Assembly: GCF_026130545.1 (NCBI RefSeq) | Contig: NZ_JAMOIM010000003.1 | Span: 1-64,000 of the forward strand | Origin: Lichenifustis flavocetrariae | Lineage (GTDB): Bacteria > Pseudomonadota > Alphaproteobacteria > Rhizobiales > Beijerinckiaceae | Length of the DNA stretch: 64,000 bases | Direction: 5' to 3' | Shown: positions 53,222-61,749 of the stretch, piece after piece | Layout of the letters: every line of letters starts with the position of its first letter | Numbering within the stretch: position 1 is the stretch's first letter | The notes under the pieces: generated by a model | Told to the model about the DNA's origin: nothing | Database searches by the model: none | What the model saw: only the letters and a program-made list of their open reading frames with translations | Program-made: the position numbers and the translations under genes

Positions 53222-53416
53222 TCAGGCGATTTCCAGCGGCGGAAGCGCTTCGCAGTCAGTTTGCTCGGGCTCGGGGCCTGACTGTTGAAGATCCACTGTC
53301 TCCAACTCCCGCACGTATCGCACGCCCATGAAGAGCAGGATCGTGGCATTGTCCGTGGTCTGAACCGGGGCCGACCGCCTCCGGCGCGGCGGCGGAAAAG
53401 TGACAATGATGCCCAT
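53222..53416 (-). CDS. Small conserved protein of unknown function
   Basis: This 64-residue protein begins MGIIVTFPPPRRRRS and has a central hydrophobic ATILLFMGVRYVREL. This layout, a basic proline-rich start followed by a short ILLF-GVRY segment, resembles small uncharacterised proteins common in Hyphomicrobiales. It is convergent with the DUF1254 gene, 19 bp away. The ribosome site is weak. Coding status is probable, not proven. Confidence 0.55.
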   Translation of the reverse strand: MGIIVTFPPPRRRRSAPVQTTDNATILLFMGVRYVRELETVDLQQSGPEPEQTDCEALPPLEIA

Positions 53417-53658
53417 CTCGGTGTCTCGCTACGAGGTCCTTACGCGATCGGCCCTGAACTCCGGCCTCAATTTGATTAGGGCGGCCGAAGGTTAAAGTTG
53501 TATCAATCTAATGGCGTGAAACTCGGGTTTGGTGGCGGCTTCCGGCTCTGGCGGCTCCTACCAGATGACGTCGATGAACAGTGTTGCCGATAGAGCACGG
53601 GCGTCTTGGCCCCGCGCGATCCCGGCGGGACGGCGTGGCGTCGCAACCGAGGCCATGC

Positions 53659-54777
53659 ATGCTCACCGACGATCTCCCTGCCACACTCGACCGCTTGGTC
53701 AATCTTGGCCGGACTCCTGACGTCAACATTCGGCCGGTCTTGTTGCGGGTGCTGGTCGATCTCTTCGTCAGCAAGCCAACCCATGGGCCGGAGGCGGTCA
53801 GGCAATTCGAAGAAATCGTCTCGCGACTTCTCCAGGAGGCCGACGACACGGCCCGGCTGATCGTGGCCGAGAAGCTCGCCAACCACGCTCAGACCCCACC
53901 TGCACTGCTGCGCCATTTGATGGCCGACCGTGGCGCGATCGCGGCCAAGATCTTGTCCTGCGCGGTGCTCGACGCGCAGACCTTGCAGGCGGCCGGGGCC
54001 TTGGGGGCACCCGAAATGGCGCTGGCAGTGGCCAGCCGCAGTGACCTCGATGGCGCCACCATCCGGGCCCTTGCGGAGCGCCCGGAGCCCGAGATCGTGG
54101 CCGCTCTCGTGGATAATTCCGCCCTGACCATCGATCCTGGTCTCTATCGCTATCTCGTCCGACGCGGTCGCGACAACAAGGCGCTAGCCCGCAAGCTTCT
54201 GAAGCGTCACGGCGATCCGGCAGAGCTCGGCGCGCTCTTCCTCGCCGCCGACCGGAAGCAGCGCGCCGATATCCTGATGGCGATGCGGCGTCACGATCTC
54301 GGACTTCCGCGTTCTGAGCCCGTTGCCGGGGCGGAGGCGGCGCTCGCGCAGATTTCACGCGTCGTCTTGCTGCCCGGGATGGACGGGCTCGACCTGATCC
54401 TCTGCCAGGCGTTGAACCTCCCGGCTCCGTTGGCCGAACAGATCATCGACGATACCACCGGTGAGCCCATGGCGGTCGCGCTCGCGGCCCTTGGGGCTTC
54501 GCCGGAACTCGCCGCACGGGTGTTCATCCTCGGACCGCCGACGATCGGCCATGTCTATGCGACCGTGAAGTCTCTGGTCGGCCTCGTCGAAACCCTATCT
54601 CCTGGGATCGCACGCCGTCTCATGGCCAGCATGACCGGCGAGGCCCTCCCGGTCCGCCGACCGTCCCGCACCACCACTGCGGCGGCCGACCTCGGACGGC
54701 CGATGACGCGTCCCGAGGCACGTCCGGAACGGCGGGAGACCACCGAACCTGGACGCGACATCCGCAAAGCCAGCTGA
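53659..54777 (+). CDS. DUF2336 domain protein
   Basis: This 372-residue all-helical protein is of the alphaproteobacterial DUF2336 family, with HEAT-like repeats (for example ARLIVAEKLANHAQTPPALLRHL, then EMALAVASRSDLDGATIRALAE). The last 50 residues are Pro/Arg-rich and probably disordered. The ATG at 53659 has GAGG eight bases upstream. Function unknown. It is convergent with murJ. Confidence 0.85.
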   Translation: MLTDDLPATLDRLVNLGRTPDVNIRPVLLRVLVDLFVSKPTHGPEAVRQFEEIVSRLLQEADDTARLIVAEKLANHAQTPPALLRHLMADRGAIAAKILSCAVLDAQTLQAAGALGAPEMALAVASRSDLDGATIRALAERPEPEIVAALVDNSALTIDPGLYRYLVRRGRDNKALARKLLKRHGDPAELGALFLAADRKQRADILMAMRRHDLGLPRSEPVAGAEAALAQISRVVLLPGMDGLDLILCQALNLPAPLAEQIIDDTTGEPMAVALAALGASPELAARVFILGPPTIGHVYATVKSLVGLVETLSPGIARRLMASMTGEALPVRRPSRTTTAAADLGRPMTRPEARPERRETTEPGRDIRKAS

Positions 54778-54806
54778 GCCGTGCGATCCCGAAGGGGCGG
54801 CTCGGC

Positions 54807-56366
54807 TCAACCTGCACGCTTAGGATACCCCGGCGCGGGCCGTCGGAGCGGCATCAACCCCACCGCGAAAATGCGCAGAGCCACCAGGAGAACAGCAAGG
54901 TAGACGAAGCCTCCCAGCGCCGTGATGGCTGCCGCGTGGATCTCGTTGCCGAAATGGCGTCCGAGCGTCAGATCGGCCAGGCGGGGTTCGGCCACGATCG
55001 CCGTCACGGCAAGGGCCACGGCGGCGATATCCACCGCCACGGCAACCTTTACCAAAGTGTCGTCGAACCGCATCGTGCCTTGGCGCAGGGCCAGTCCGAC
55101 CAGGATGAGCAAATTGATCCACGCCCCGGCGGCCGTGGCGGTCGCGAGGCCGACGGCGCCGAGCGGTTTGAAGAGCAGGAGCTTGAGGCCAAGATTGCAG
55201 CCGACCGCGATCAGGGAGGCGGCCATCGGCGTCCTGGTATCGCCGCGTGACTGAAAACTTGCTACCGCCGAGCGGATCAGCACAACGGCCAGGATGCCGA
55301 AGCCGTAGGCGGCCAGAACGGCGCCTGAGGCACGCGCGGCCTCGGCCGTAAAATGACCCCGCATGAAGACGCCGCGCATGATCGGCTCTGGGATCAGGAT
55401 GAATGCCAAGAAGAACGGAGCCGAAAGCGCCAAGGTCATCGCCATCGTGCGGTTCTGGGCGGCGATCGCCGCGTCCGGCCTGCCTTGGGCGAAGAGCCGG
55501 GTCATTTCCGGCAGCAGCACGGTTCCGGCCGCGATGCCGATCACACCGATCGGCAGTTGGTAGATGCGGTCGGCATAGTAGATCGATGACAGGCCGCCGG
55601 TCGGGAGCATGGAGGAGATGATCGTATCGGCAAAGATCGCGATCTGCACGCCGGCAGAGCCTATGACGGCCGGACCGAGCGCGCCGAAGAACTGACGCAC
55701 CTCCGGGGTCCAGCGGGGACGCACCGGGCTTTCCAGCAGCCGATGCCGACGTGCCGTCAGCATCATCGAACCGAGTTGGAGGACGCCGGACACTGTCACG
55801 CCGACCGCCGAGGCCACAGCCGCATTGGGAAACACGAAGGCGATCCCCAGGAAGGCGATCATGACGAGGTTGAGAATCACAGGGTTGAACGCCGCCGCCG
55901 CGAACAGCCGGTTGGCATTGAGGGTTCCGCTATGCAGTGTGACGAGCGTCACGCACAAAAGATACGGGAAGGTGATTCGCGTGAGGAACACCGCAGTGTC
56001 GAATTTCTGCGGATCGGCCTCGAAGCCATGCGCCAACAACCGCACCAACGTCGGCGTGAATGCGAGAGCGAGCGCCAGCAGGATGATTTGAGAGACCAGC
56101 AGGATCGAAAAGATCTGGCTGGAAAAGACCTTGGCCTTCTCGGGCCCTTCGGTTTCGAGCACCCGCGCGTACGACGGCACGTAAGCCGAATTGAAGGCGC
56201 CCTCGCCAAAGATCGTCCGGAAATGGTTGGGGAGGCGGAATGCGACGAAGAACGCATCCGCGAGCCCTCCGGCACCAAGGATCGCGCCGAGGACGACATC
56301 CCGGATGAAGCCGGTCGCGCGGGACAGAAGCGTCAGGCCGCCGACGGAGAGAAAATGCTTGTACAT
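54807..56366 (-). CDS. murJ: Lipid II flippase MurJ
   Basis: This 519-residue integral membrane protein of the MviN/MurJ group of MOP exporters has 14 predicted helices. The N-terminal LTLLSRATGFIRDVVLGAILGAGGLADAFFVAFRLPN is diagnostic, and conserved arginines sit in the cavity-lining helices. It moves lipid II across the inner membrane for peptidoglycan synthesis. It is monocistronic here. Confidence 0.95.
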   Translation of the reverse strand: MYKHFLSVGGLTLLSRATGFIRDVVLGAILGAGGLADAFFVAFRLPNHFRTIFGEGAFNSAYVPSYARVLETEGPEKAKVFSSQIFSILLVSQIILLALALAFTPTLVRLLAHGFEADPQKFDTAVFLTRITFPYLLCVTLVTLHSGTLNANRLFAAAAFNPVILNLVMIAFLGIAFVFPNAAVASAVGVTVSGVLQLGSMMLTARRHRLLESPVRPRWTPEVRQFFGALGPAVIGSAGVQIAIFADTIISSMLPTGGLSSIYYADRIYQLPIGVIGIAAGTVLLPEMTRLFAQGRPDAAIAAQNRTMAMTLALSAPFFLAFILIPEPIMRGVFMRGHFTAEAARASGAVLAAYGFGILAVVLIRSAVASFQSRGDTRTPMAASLIAVGCNLGLKLLLFKPLGAVGLATATAAGAWINLLILVGLALRQGTMRFDDTLVKVAVAVDIAAVALAVTAIVAEPRLADLTLGRHFGNEIHAAAITALGGFVYLAVLLVALRIFAVGLMPLRRPAPGYPKRAG

Positions 56367-56479
56367 CGGCCCGGCGCGAAACCCCCGCGCCGGGGAATCA
56401 GGTCGGGGCGCCGGCGCGCCCTCTTGTGGTTGCTCAGCCCGGGCCGGTCAAGCGCAAGAGACGCCGGCGACCGGCAGCT

Positions 56480-57079
56480 TTACTTCGCCGCGTGGGTGTA
56501 GAGTTCCTCGACGTAGTCCCAGTTGACCAGATTTTCGACGAAGGCCTTCAGGTAGTCGGGCCGGCGGTTGCGATAGTCGATGTAGTAGGAATGCTCCCAC
56601 ACGTCGACACCGAGGATCGGGGTCGCGCCATGCACGAGCGGGTTCTCACCATTCGGCGTCTTCGACACTTCGATCTTGCCGTTCTTGACCGCGAGCCACG
56701 CCCAGCCCGAGCCGAACTGCGTGGTGCCGGCCGCGATGAAGTCCTCCTTGAACTTGTCGAAGGAGCCGAACGAGTCGGTCAAGGCCTTCTCGATAGTTCC
56801 CGAGGGCTTACCGCCGCCGTTGGGCTTCATCCACTTCCAGAAGTGGATGTGGTTGTAGTGCTGGCCCGCATTATTGAAGAGGCCGGCATTCTTTCCGAAG
56901 GAGCCCTTCACCACCTCTTCGAGCGGCTTGTCCTCGAACTCCGTGCCCTTCAGCAGGTTGTTGCCGTTGGTCACATAGGCCTGGTGATGCTTGTCGTGGT
57001 GGAACTCGAGCGTTTCCTTGGACATATAGGGACCCAGCGCATCGTAGGCGTAGGGCAATTCCGGCAGCGTGAACGGCAT
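56480..57079 (-). CDS. sodB: Superoxide dismutase, iron type
   Basis: This 199-residue Fe/Mn SOD has metal ligands in the HHDKHHQAYV block (first His), in YNHIHFW, and in DVWEHSYY (Asp and His). The active-site glutamine lies in the first-half segment NNAGQHYNH, as in iron enzymes, whereas manganese enzymes have Gly there. AGGAGTGCACC precedes the ATG at 57079. It is cytoplasmic and monocistronic. Confidence 0.95.
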   Translation of the reverse strand: MPFTLPELPYAYDALGPYMSKETLEFHHDKHHQAYVTNGNNLLKGTEFEDKPLEEVVKGSFGKNAGLFNNAGQHYNHIHFWKWMKPNGGGKPSGTIEKALTDSFGSFDKFKEDFIAAGTTQFGSGWAWLAVKNGKIEVSKTPNGENPLVHGATPILGVDVWEHSYYIDYRNRRPDYLKAFVENLVNWDYVEELYTHAAK

Positions 57080-57366
57080 GGTGCACTCCTGAAGTTGGCG
57101 GTTGCTCGATGGGCGAGCGGGACGCATCGTCGCTTTGAATCTAGGACGATCTTCAACGGCGGCAATCTCGACCAAGCAGCCGGCCGTTGCAAGCGAACCC
57201 TCAGGTTTTACACCACCCCGCTTTTCGGCTTATCTGCGGATCACAAAGAACTGAGTTGCGACCCAGGCCGCAAGAATCCCGTAACCCCTTGGCATCGTGC
57301 TCACACGAGGAGAGCCGAACGGCGGTTGGGCGGCGGCGAACTGAGGCAGGTGATGGATATGGGCCG

Positions 57367-58341
57367 ATGACTTGGCTGGTGTTTGGTGTGAGTTGCCTGC
57401 TTGTGCTCGCGGGTGCCGTTTCGATCATCTCTGGAGCGCCGATCATTCAGATCGAGCGTGGATGGACAGAGGTGATCGCCGGAACCGTGGCGCTGTCGAG
57501 CGGCGGCGTCGTGTTCGCCCTCGCGGGCATCCTCATGCGGCTTGAATCGATCCGAGACGCGTTGTCGGTTCCGCCTGCAGCCACGCAGGTCCCGGCCACC
57601 GAAGAACCGGCGGCTGCGCCTGCGCCAGACATCCCTGCGACACCTGCTGGTGTCGTCGCCGCCGCAAGCCAGGACCCACAAGAAACTGCCGATCTCGCCG
57701 AGGCTTCGCATCCCGCGCCCAGCGACAGTGCGACCGGTCAGGGCCTGTGGAAGCGCGTGAAGCGCCCGGTTGAGACGCCTTCGGATGCCGGAGCCCTCGA
57801 ACGCGGCGGGTTCCCCGACAGGTTGATCTCAGTTGAGACGCCAATGCCGAGCCCGGAGCCCGCGCCAGCCTTGCCGGCCCCAATCGCGCCCGCCGTGGAG
57901 ATCGGCCGTATGTCGGAGGCCGACAACGCGGCCGCGAGCGAGCCAAGCCAATTGGGCTGGCTGGAGCGATCTTTGTTCAAGGGGAGGCTGCCCAAAGCCG
58001 TTCCGGATGAAAGGCCATCTGGTCTTCCGCAGCCAACGCGGGCGGATGCGACGGGTCTTTCCGCGCAGACCGCAGGTCTTCGTACCGAACCAACTCTTGC
58101 GGCAGAACCGGCTCACGACGGCAGGGAAAGGATGTCCGACCCGTCCGACGATCACGCAGAGCCGGCCGAGGCCGAGGCAGGTGTGACGGTCATCGGCCGC
58201 TACCAGGCCGGTGTGGCTTCCTACGTCATGTATTCGGACGGTACGATCGAGGTGGAAACCGAGGGTGGCCAGTCCCACCGGTTCGCCTCGATGGAAGAAT
58301 TGAAGGCGTTCATCGCTTCTCAGGATAATGTCTTATCCTGA
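57367..58341 (+). CDS. Membrane protein with disordered middle and conserved C-terminal segment
   Basis: This 324-residue protein has two N-terminal membrane helices (about residues 3-22 and 36-58), a Pro/Ala-rich acidic middle of about 200 residues, and a compact C-terminus (VIGRYQAGVASYVMYSDG...HRFASMEELKAFI). That C-terminus resembles a small beta-type domain seen in Hyphomicrobiales proteins of unknown function. The last ten codons and the stop lie inside a perfect 38-bp hairpin. Function unknown. Confidence 0.75.
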   Translation: MTWLVFGVSCLLVLAGAVSIISGAPIIQIERGWTEVIAGTVALSSGGVVFALAGILMRLESIRDALSVPPAATQVPATEEPAAAPAPDIPATPAGVVAAASQDPQETADLAEASHPAPSDSATGQGLWKRVKRPVETPSDAGALERGGFPDRLISVETPMPSPEPAPALPAPIAPAVEIGRMSEADNAAASEPSQLGWLERSLFKGRLPKAVPDERPSGLPQPTRADATGLSAQTAGLRTEPTLAAEPAHDGRERMSDPSDDHAEPAEAEAGVTVIGRYQAGVASYVMYSDGTIEVETEGGQSHRFASMEELKAFIASQDNVLS

Positions 58342-58349
58342 GAAGCGAT
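58312..58349. terminator. Perfect 17-bp-stem hairpin spanning a stop codon
   Basis: The arms at 58312-58328 and 58333-58349 are perfect inverted repeats of 17 bases around the loop TGTC. The TGA of the upstream gene (58339-58341) lies inside the right arm. No uridine tract follows. It sits between convergent genes (ends 58341 and 58393), so a bidirectional termination or RNA-stability role is likely. Confidence 0.6.
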
Positions 58350-58392
58350 CACGGCTTTCGCACTCGGCATGCCTCTGCCGGATCGCCATTCG

Positions 58393-60519
58393 CTAACGGC
58401 GCGCCCGCCATTCAACGCATCCCGTGCAGGCCAGCGCGAAGGCATATTCGAGCGCAACCTCCTCGAGCCGGTCGAACCGGCCAGAGGCGCCTCCGTGTCC
58501 GGCCTCCATGTTGGTCTTCAACAGGATCGGGCCACCGCCCGTCATCGTGGCGCGCAACCGGGCGACCCATTTGGCAGGCTCCCAATAGGTGACGCGCGGG
58601 TCGGTGAGACCGCCGAGCGCTAGGATTGGCGGATAGGTCTGGGCCGACACGGTGTCATAGGGGGAGTAGCCCCGCATGGCTTCGAACACGGCCGCGTCGG
58701 TGATCGGGTTGCCCCATTCGAGCCATTCAGGCGGAGTGAGCGGCAGATCGGCATCGAGCATCGTGTTCAAGACATCGACGAAGGGCACGTCGGCGATGAG
58801 GCCGGCGAAGAGATGGGGCGCGCGATTGGCCACGGCTCCGATCAGCATCCCGCCCGCGCTGCCGCCCTGCCCCACGATGCGGCCTTGCCCTGTCACCCGC
58901 GTGTCGATCAGATATTCGGCCGCCGCGATATAGTCCGTGAACGTGTTGGTCTTCTTGGTGAGCTTGCCGTCGGCATACCAGGCCCACCCTTTGTCGGTGC
59001 CACCGCGCACATGTGCGATGGCGAACACGAAACCGCGGTCGACCAGGGAAAATCGGTTGGCGCCGAACGAGGCCGGCGTCGCATGGCCGTAGGCACCGTA
59101 GGCATAAAGCAGCAGCGGCGCGCTGCCATCCTCCGGCGTGGTCTTGGCGCGCAGCAGGGAGACCGGCACCTGCTCTCCATCGGGTGCCGTCGCGAAGACC
59201 CGGCGTGTGACGTAGCTGCCCGAGTCGAACCCCGACGGGATCTCGCGTCGCTTGCGCAACACCCGCCGATCGGTCGCGAGGTCGTAGTCGAAGATCTCGT
59301 CGGGCGTCGTCATCGACGAATAGGCGAAGCGGATCACCGTGCTGTCGAATTCGGCGACATGCCGGAGCGAGAGGCTATAGGCTTCCTCGTCGAAGGCGAT
59401 GTCGTGTTCCTGCCCGCTCTCCAGATGGCGGATCACGATCCGGGGCAAACCATCCTGTCGCTCCAGGCGGACGAGATAGTCGCGGAATGCCTCGATCGCG
59501 ATGATCATGCGACCACGGCGGTGGGGCACAAGGTCGCGCCACTCCGCTCGGCCGGCCGCGGTGACCGGCGTCACGACGATCTTGAAGTCTTCCGCATCAT
59601 CCGCATTGGTCAGAATGAACAGCTCATCCCCGCGATGATCCAACTCGTACCGGACCCCCGGCTGCCGGGCCGCGACGAGACGCGGCGACGCCTCAGGGGC
59701 CGCCAGATCCAGGAGCCACGCCTCGGAGGAATCATGGTCGTGGATGACGATCACCCCGAACCGCTTCGATCGTGTTCCGCTGATTGAGACGAACCAGCCG
59801 GGATCCGTCTCTTCATACACGAGGCGATCGGTTGCCGCATTGGTGCCGATCGCATGGTACCTGACGCTGCAGGGTCGGTGATTGTCGTCGACCGCCACGT
59901 AGAAGAAACCGGTCGAATCGGCGCTCCACACCGCTTCGCCATCCGTTTGCAGAATGAGGTCAGGCAAGTCCTGGCCCGTGCCGAGGTCGCGGATCGTCAG
60001 TGCATAGAGCTCGGAGCCGCGTTCGTCGGCGCTCCAGATCAAGCGGTTATGGCATGGCGAATATTCGGCAGCTCCCAGATGGAAGAACGGCTTGCCCTCG
60101 GCCAGCGCGTCGCCGTCGAGAAGGACTTGCTCATCCCCGCCGCCGCGCGGCTTTCGGCACACGATCTCGTGCTGCCCCTCGTGCCGGTGCCGCGTGTAAT
60201 ATTCGAAGGGGCCGTCCGGTGTCGGCACCTCGGCATCGTCTTCCTTGATGCGCCCGCGCATTTCGCGCTGCAGATCACCACGCAGCGCCACCGTGTCGCC
60301 CAGTATTGCATCGGCATAGGCATTTTCGGCATCGAGCACGGCACGAATGTCGGCCGGAAGAACGCTTGGATCCTTCAGGACCTGCTGCCAATTGTCCGCC
60401 CGCAGCCACGCATAGGGATCGATCAATTCGACCCCGTGGGCCACCTGGACGCTCTCGCGCGGTGCCACGACGGGGGCTGTTGGAGGGAATGAAGCCTCGG
60501 GCGTCACCTTGTTCAGCAT
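58393..60519 (-). CDS. ptrB: Oligopeptidase B (S9A family)
   Basis: This 708-residue cytoplasmic serine peptidase has an N-terminal seven-bladed beta-propeller and a C-terminal alpha/beta hydrolase domain. The nucleophile serine lies in GQGGSAGGML, the acid in GLTDPRVTYWEP and the histidine in EAGHGG. The conserved EYYTR(H)RHEG block near the N-terminus is typical of oligopeptidase B. I chose the ATG at 60519. It cleaves short peptides after basic residues. It lies 7 bp downstream of msrB. Confidence 0.92.
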   Translation of the reverse strand: MLNKVTPEASFPPTAPVVAPRESVQVAHGVELIDPYAWLRADNWQQVLKDPSVLPADIRAVLDAENAYADAILGDTVALRGDLQREMRGRIKEDDAEVPTPDGPFEYYTRHRHEGQHEIVCRKPRGGGDEQVLLDGDALAEGKPFFHLGAAEYSPCHNRLIWSADERGSELYALTIRDLGTGQDLPDLILQTDGEAVWSADSTGFFYVAVDDNHRPCSVRYHAIGTNAATDRLVYEETDPGWFVSISGTRSKRFGVIVIHDHDSSEAWLLDLAAPEASPRLVAARQPGVRYELDHRGDELFILTNADDAEDFKIVVTPVTAAGRAEWRDLVPHRRGRMIIAIEAFRDYLVRLERQDGLPRIVIRHLESGQEHDIAFDEEAYSLSLRHVAEFDSTVIRFAYSSMTTPDEIFDYDLATDRRVLRKRREIPSGFDSGSYVTRRVFATAPDGEQVPVSLLRAKTTPEDGSAPLLLYAYGAYGHATPASFGANRFSLVDRGFVFAIAHVRGGTDKGWAWYADGKLTKKTNTFTDYIAAAEYLIDTRVTGQGRIVGQGGSAGGMLIGAVANRAPHLFAGLIADVPFVDVLNTMLDADLPLTPPEWLEWGNPITDAAVFEAMRGYSPYDTVSAQTYPPILALGGLTDPRVTYWEPAKWVARLRATMTGGGPILLKTNMEAGHGGASGRFDRLEEVALEYAFALACTGCVEWRARR

Positions 60520-60526
60520 TGTGGAA

Positions 60527-60943
60527 TCAAGCCTTGTCGGGATCGAGCATGAGGGCGGCGCCGTTGATGCAGTAACGGAGCCCTGTTGGCGCCGGACCAT
60601 CCGGAAAGACGTGGCCCAGATGGGCGTCGCACGCGGCGCAGCGCACCTCGGTGCGCCTTATGAAGAGGAAGCGGTCGCTGTGTTCGTCGATGGCCCGCTC
60701 GGCAACGGGCCGGGTAAAACTCGGCCAGCCTGATCGAGAATCGTATTTGGCGTCCGACCGAAACAACGGTGCCCCGCAGCACACGCAAGCATAGGTTCCA
60801 GCGCGCTTCTCGTGGAGGAACGGGCCCGTGAACGCGCGTTCAGTACCGTGCCGACGCGTGATCCGATATTGCTCCGATGTCAGCTTCTCCCGCCATTCAA
60901 CGTCGCTTTTCTCGACCCTGGATGGTTTGGCGCCCTCTAACAC
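60527..60943 (-). CDS. msrB: Peptide-methionine (R)-S-oxide reductase
   Basis: This 138-residue enzyme reduces methionine-R-sulfoxide. Structural zinc cysteines are Cys53/Cys56 (CVCC) and Cys102/Cys105 (CAAC), and the catalytic cysteine is Cys125 in RYCINGAA. I chose the GTG at 60943 because GGAGGAACTTTCC lies directly upstream. The frame also opens at a TTG at 60958, which would put the ribosome site inside the gene. It is in an apparent operon with the peptidase. Confidence 0.95.
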   Translation of the reverse strand: MLEGAKPSRVEKSDVEWREKLTSEQYRITRRHGTERAFTGPFLHEKRAGTYACVCCGAPLFRSDAKYDSRSGWPSFTRPVAERAIDEHSDRFLFIRRTEVRCAACDAHLGHVFPDGPAPTGLRYCINGAALMLDPDKA

Positions 60944-60976
60944 GGAAAGTTCCTCCAAGATGTGCAGTCCCGCTGC

Positions 60977-61408
60977 TCAGCGGGCGGGCTCGGCCGCGAG
61001 TGCCGCGCGGGCGTCGGCCTTGATCCGCTCGACCATGGCACGGACCCCGTTCGAACGCTGCGGCGTGAGATGTTCGCTCAGGCCAAGCCTTTTGTAAGTC
61101 TCGCCCGCATCCGTCGCGAGGATCTCGTCCGGGCGCCGATCCGAGAAGAGCGCCAGCGTGATGGCGATCAGGCCTTTGACGATATGGGCATCGCTGTCGC
61201 CCACGAAATGTAGTCGGTCAACGCCGCCTGGTACCCGACGTGTGTCGAGCCAGACCTGGCTGGCACACCCCTTCACCCGATTTGTCTCGCTGTGAAGTTC
61301 GGGCGCCAAGGGTTCGAGGTCGCGGCCGAGCTCGATGATGTAGCGGTAGCGCTCCTCCCAATCGTCCAACATGTCGAAGTCGTCGATGATGCGGTCGATG
61401 GTGGGCAT
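60977..61408 (-). CDS. sufE: SufE family Fe-S cluster assembly protein
   Basis: This 143-residue sulfur acceptor accepts persulfide sulfur from a SufS-type cysteine desulfurase. The active cysteine is Cys48 in VKGCASQVW. The ATG at 61408 matches the family N-terminus (IIDDFDMLDDWEERYRYIIELG). No suf operon is nearby, so it may serve a stand-alone SufE role. It lies 33 bp upstream of msrB. Confidence 0.95.
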   Translation of the reverse strand: MPTIDRIIDDFDMLDDWEERYRYIIELGRDLEPLAPELHSETNRVKGCASQVWLDTRRVPGGVDRLHFVGDSDAHIVKGLIAITLALFSDRRPDEILATDAGETYKRLGLSEHLTPQRSNGVRAMVERIKADARAALAAEPAR

Positions 61409-61749
61409 AATGGTCCGAGATGATGGGCGAGAGGCAATACTCCTGCGTGATGTAGGGGCGCGACGCGGAAACGCAAAGGCCTGACCCGTCGGGCACCGAC
61501 CGGACAGGCCAATGGCTTGGGGTCGATCGGTCGGCCGCCGGCCCTTCAAAAGGCCGAAAATCCAGTCCGGGACGTCAGCCCGCCAGCAACCATTTCGATA
61601 GGGGACCGGACGTCGGGCGACCATGGATCGAGAGATCGTGACCGACCTCCCCGTCTTTTCGGCAAAGGCTTAGGGTTGCCTTAAGTGCCGCCTGCGACAG
61701 TCGGTTCGTCAAGCGCCGGGTCGATCGTGCCTTGTCACCGGAGCGTTGC
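61409..61749. other. Gene-free divergent region
   Basis: These 341 bases lie between sufE and the sensor kinase. I found no confident promoter, RNA gene or repeat. A GGCC-rich inverted pair occurs near 61540, but it is short. Confidence 0.4.

Noticed and set aside
54776-54803. GAGCCG/CGGCTC inverted repeat between DUF2336 and murJ
   Set aside because: Six-base arms with a 16-base loop are expected by chance in GC-rich DNA.
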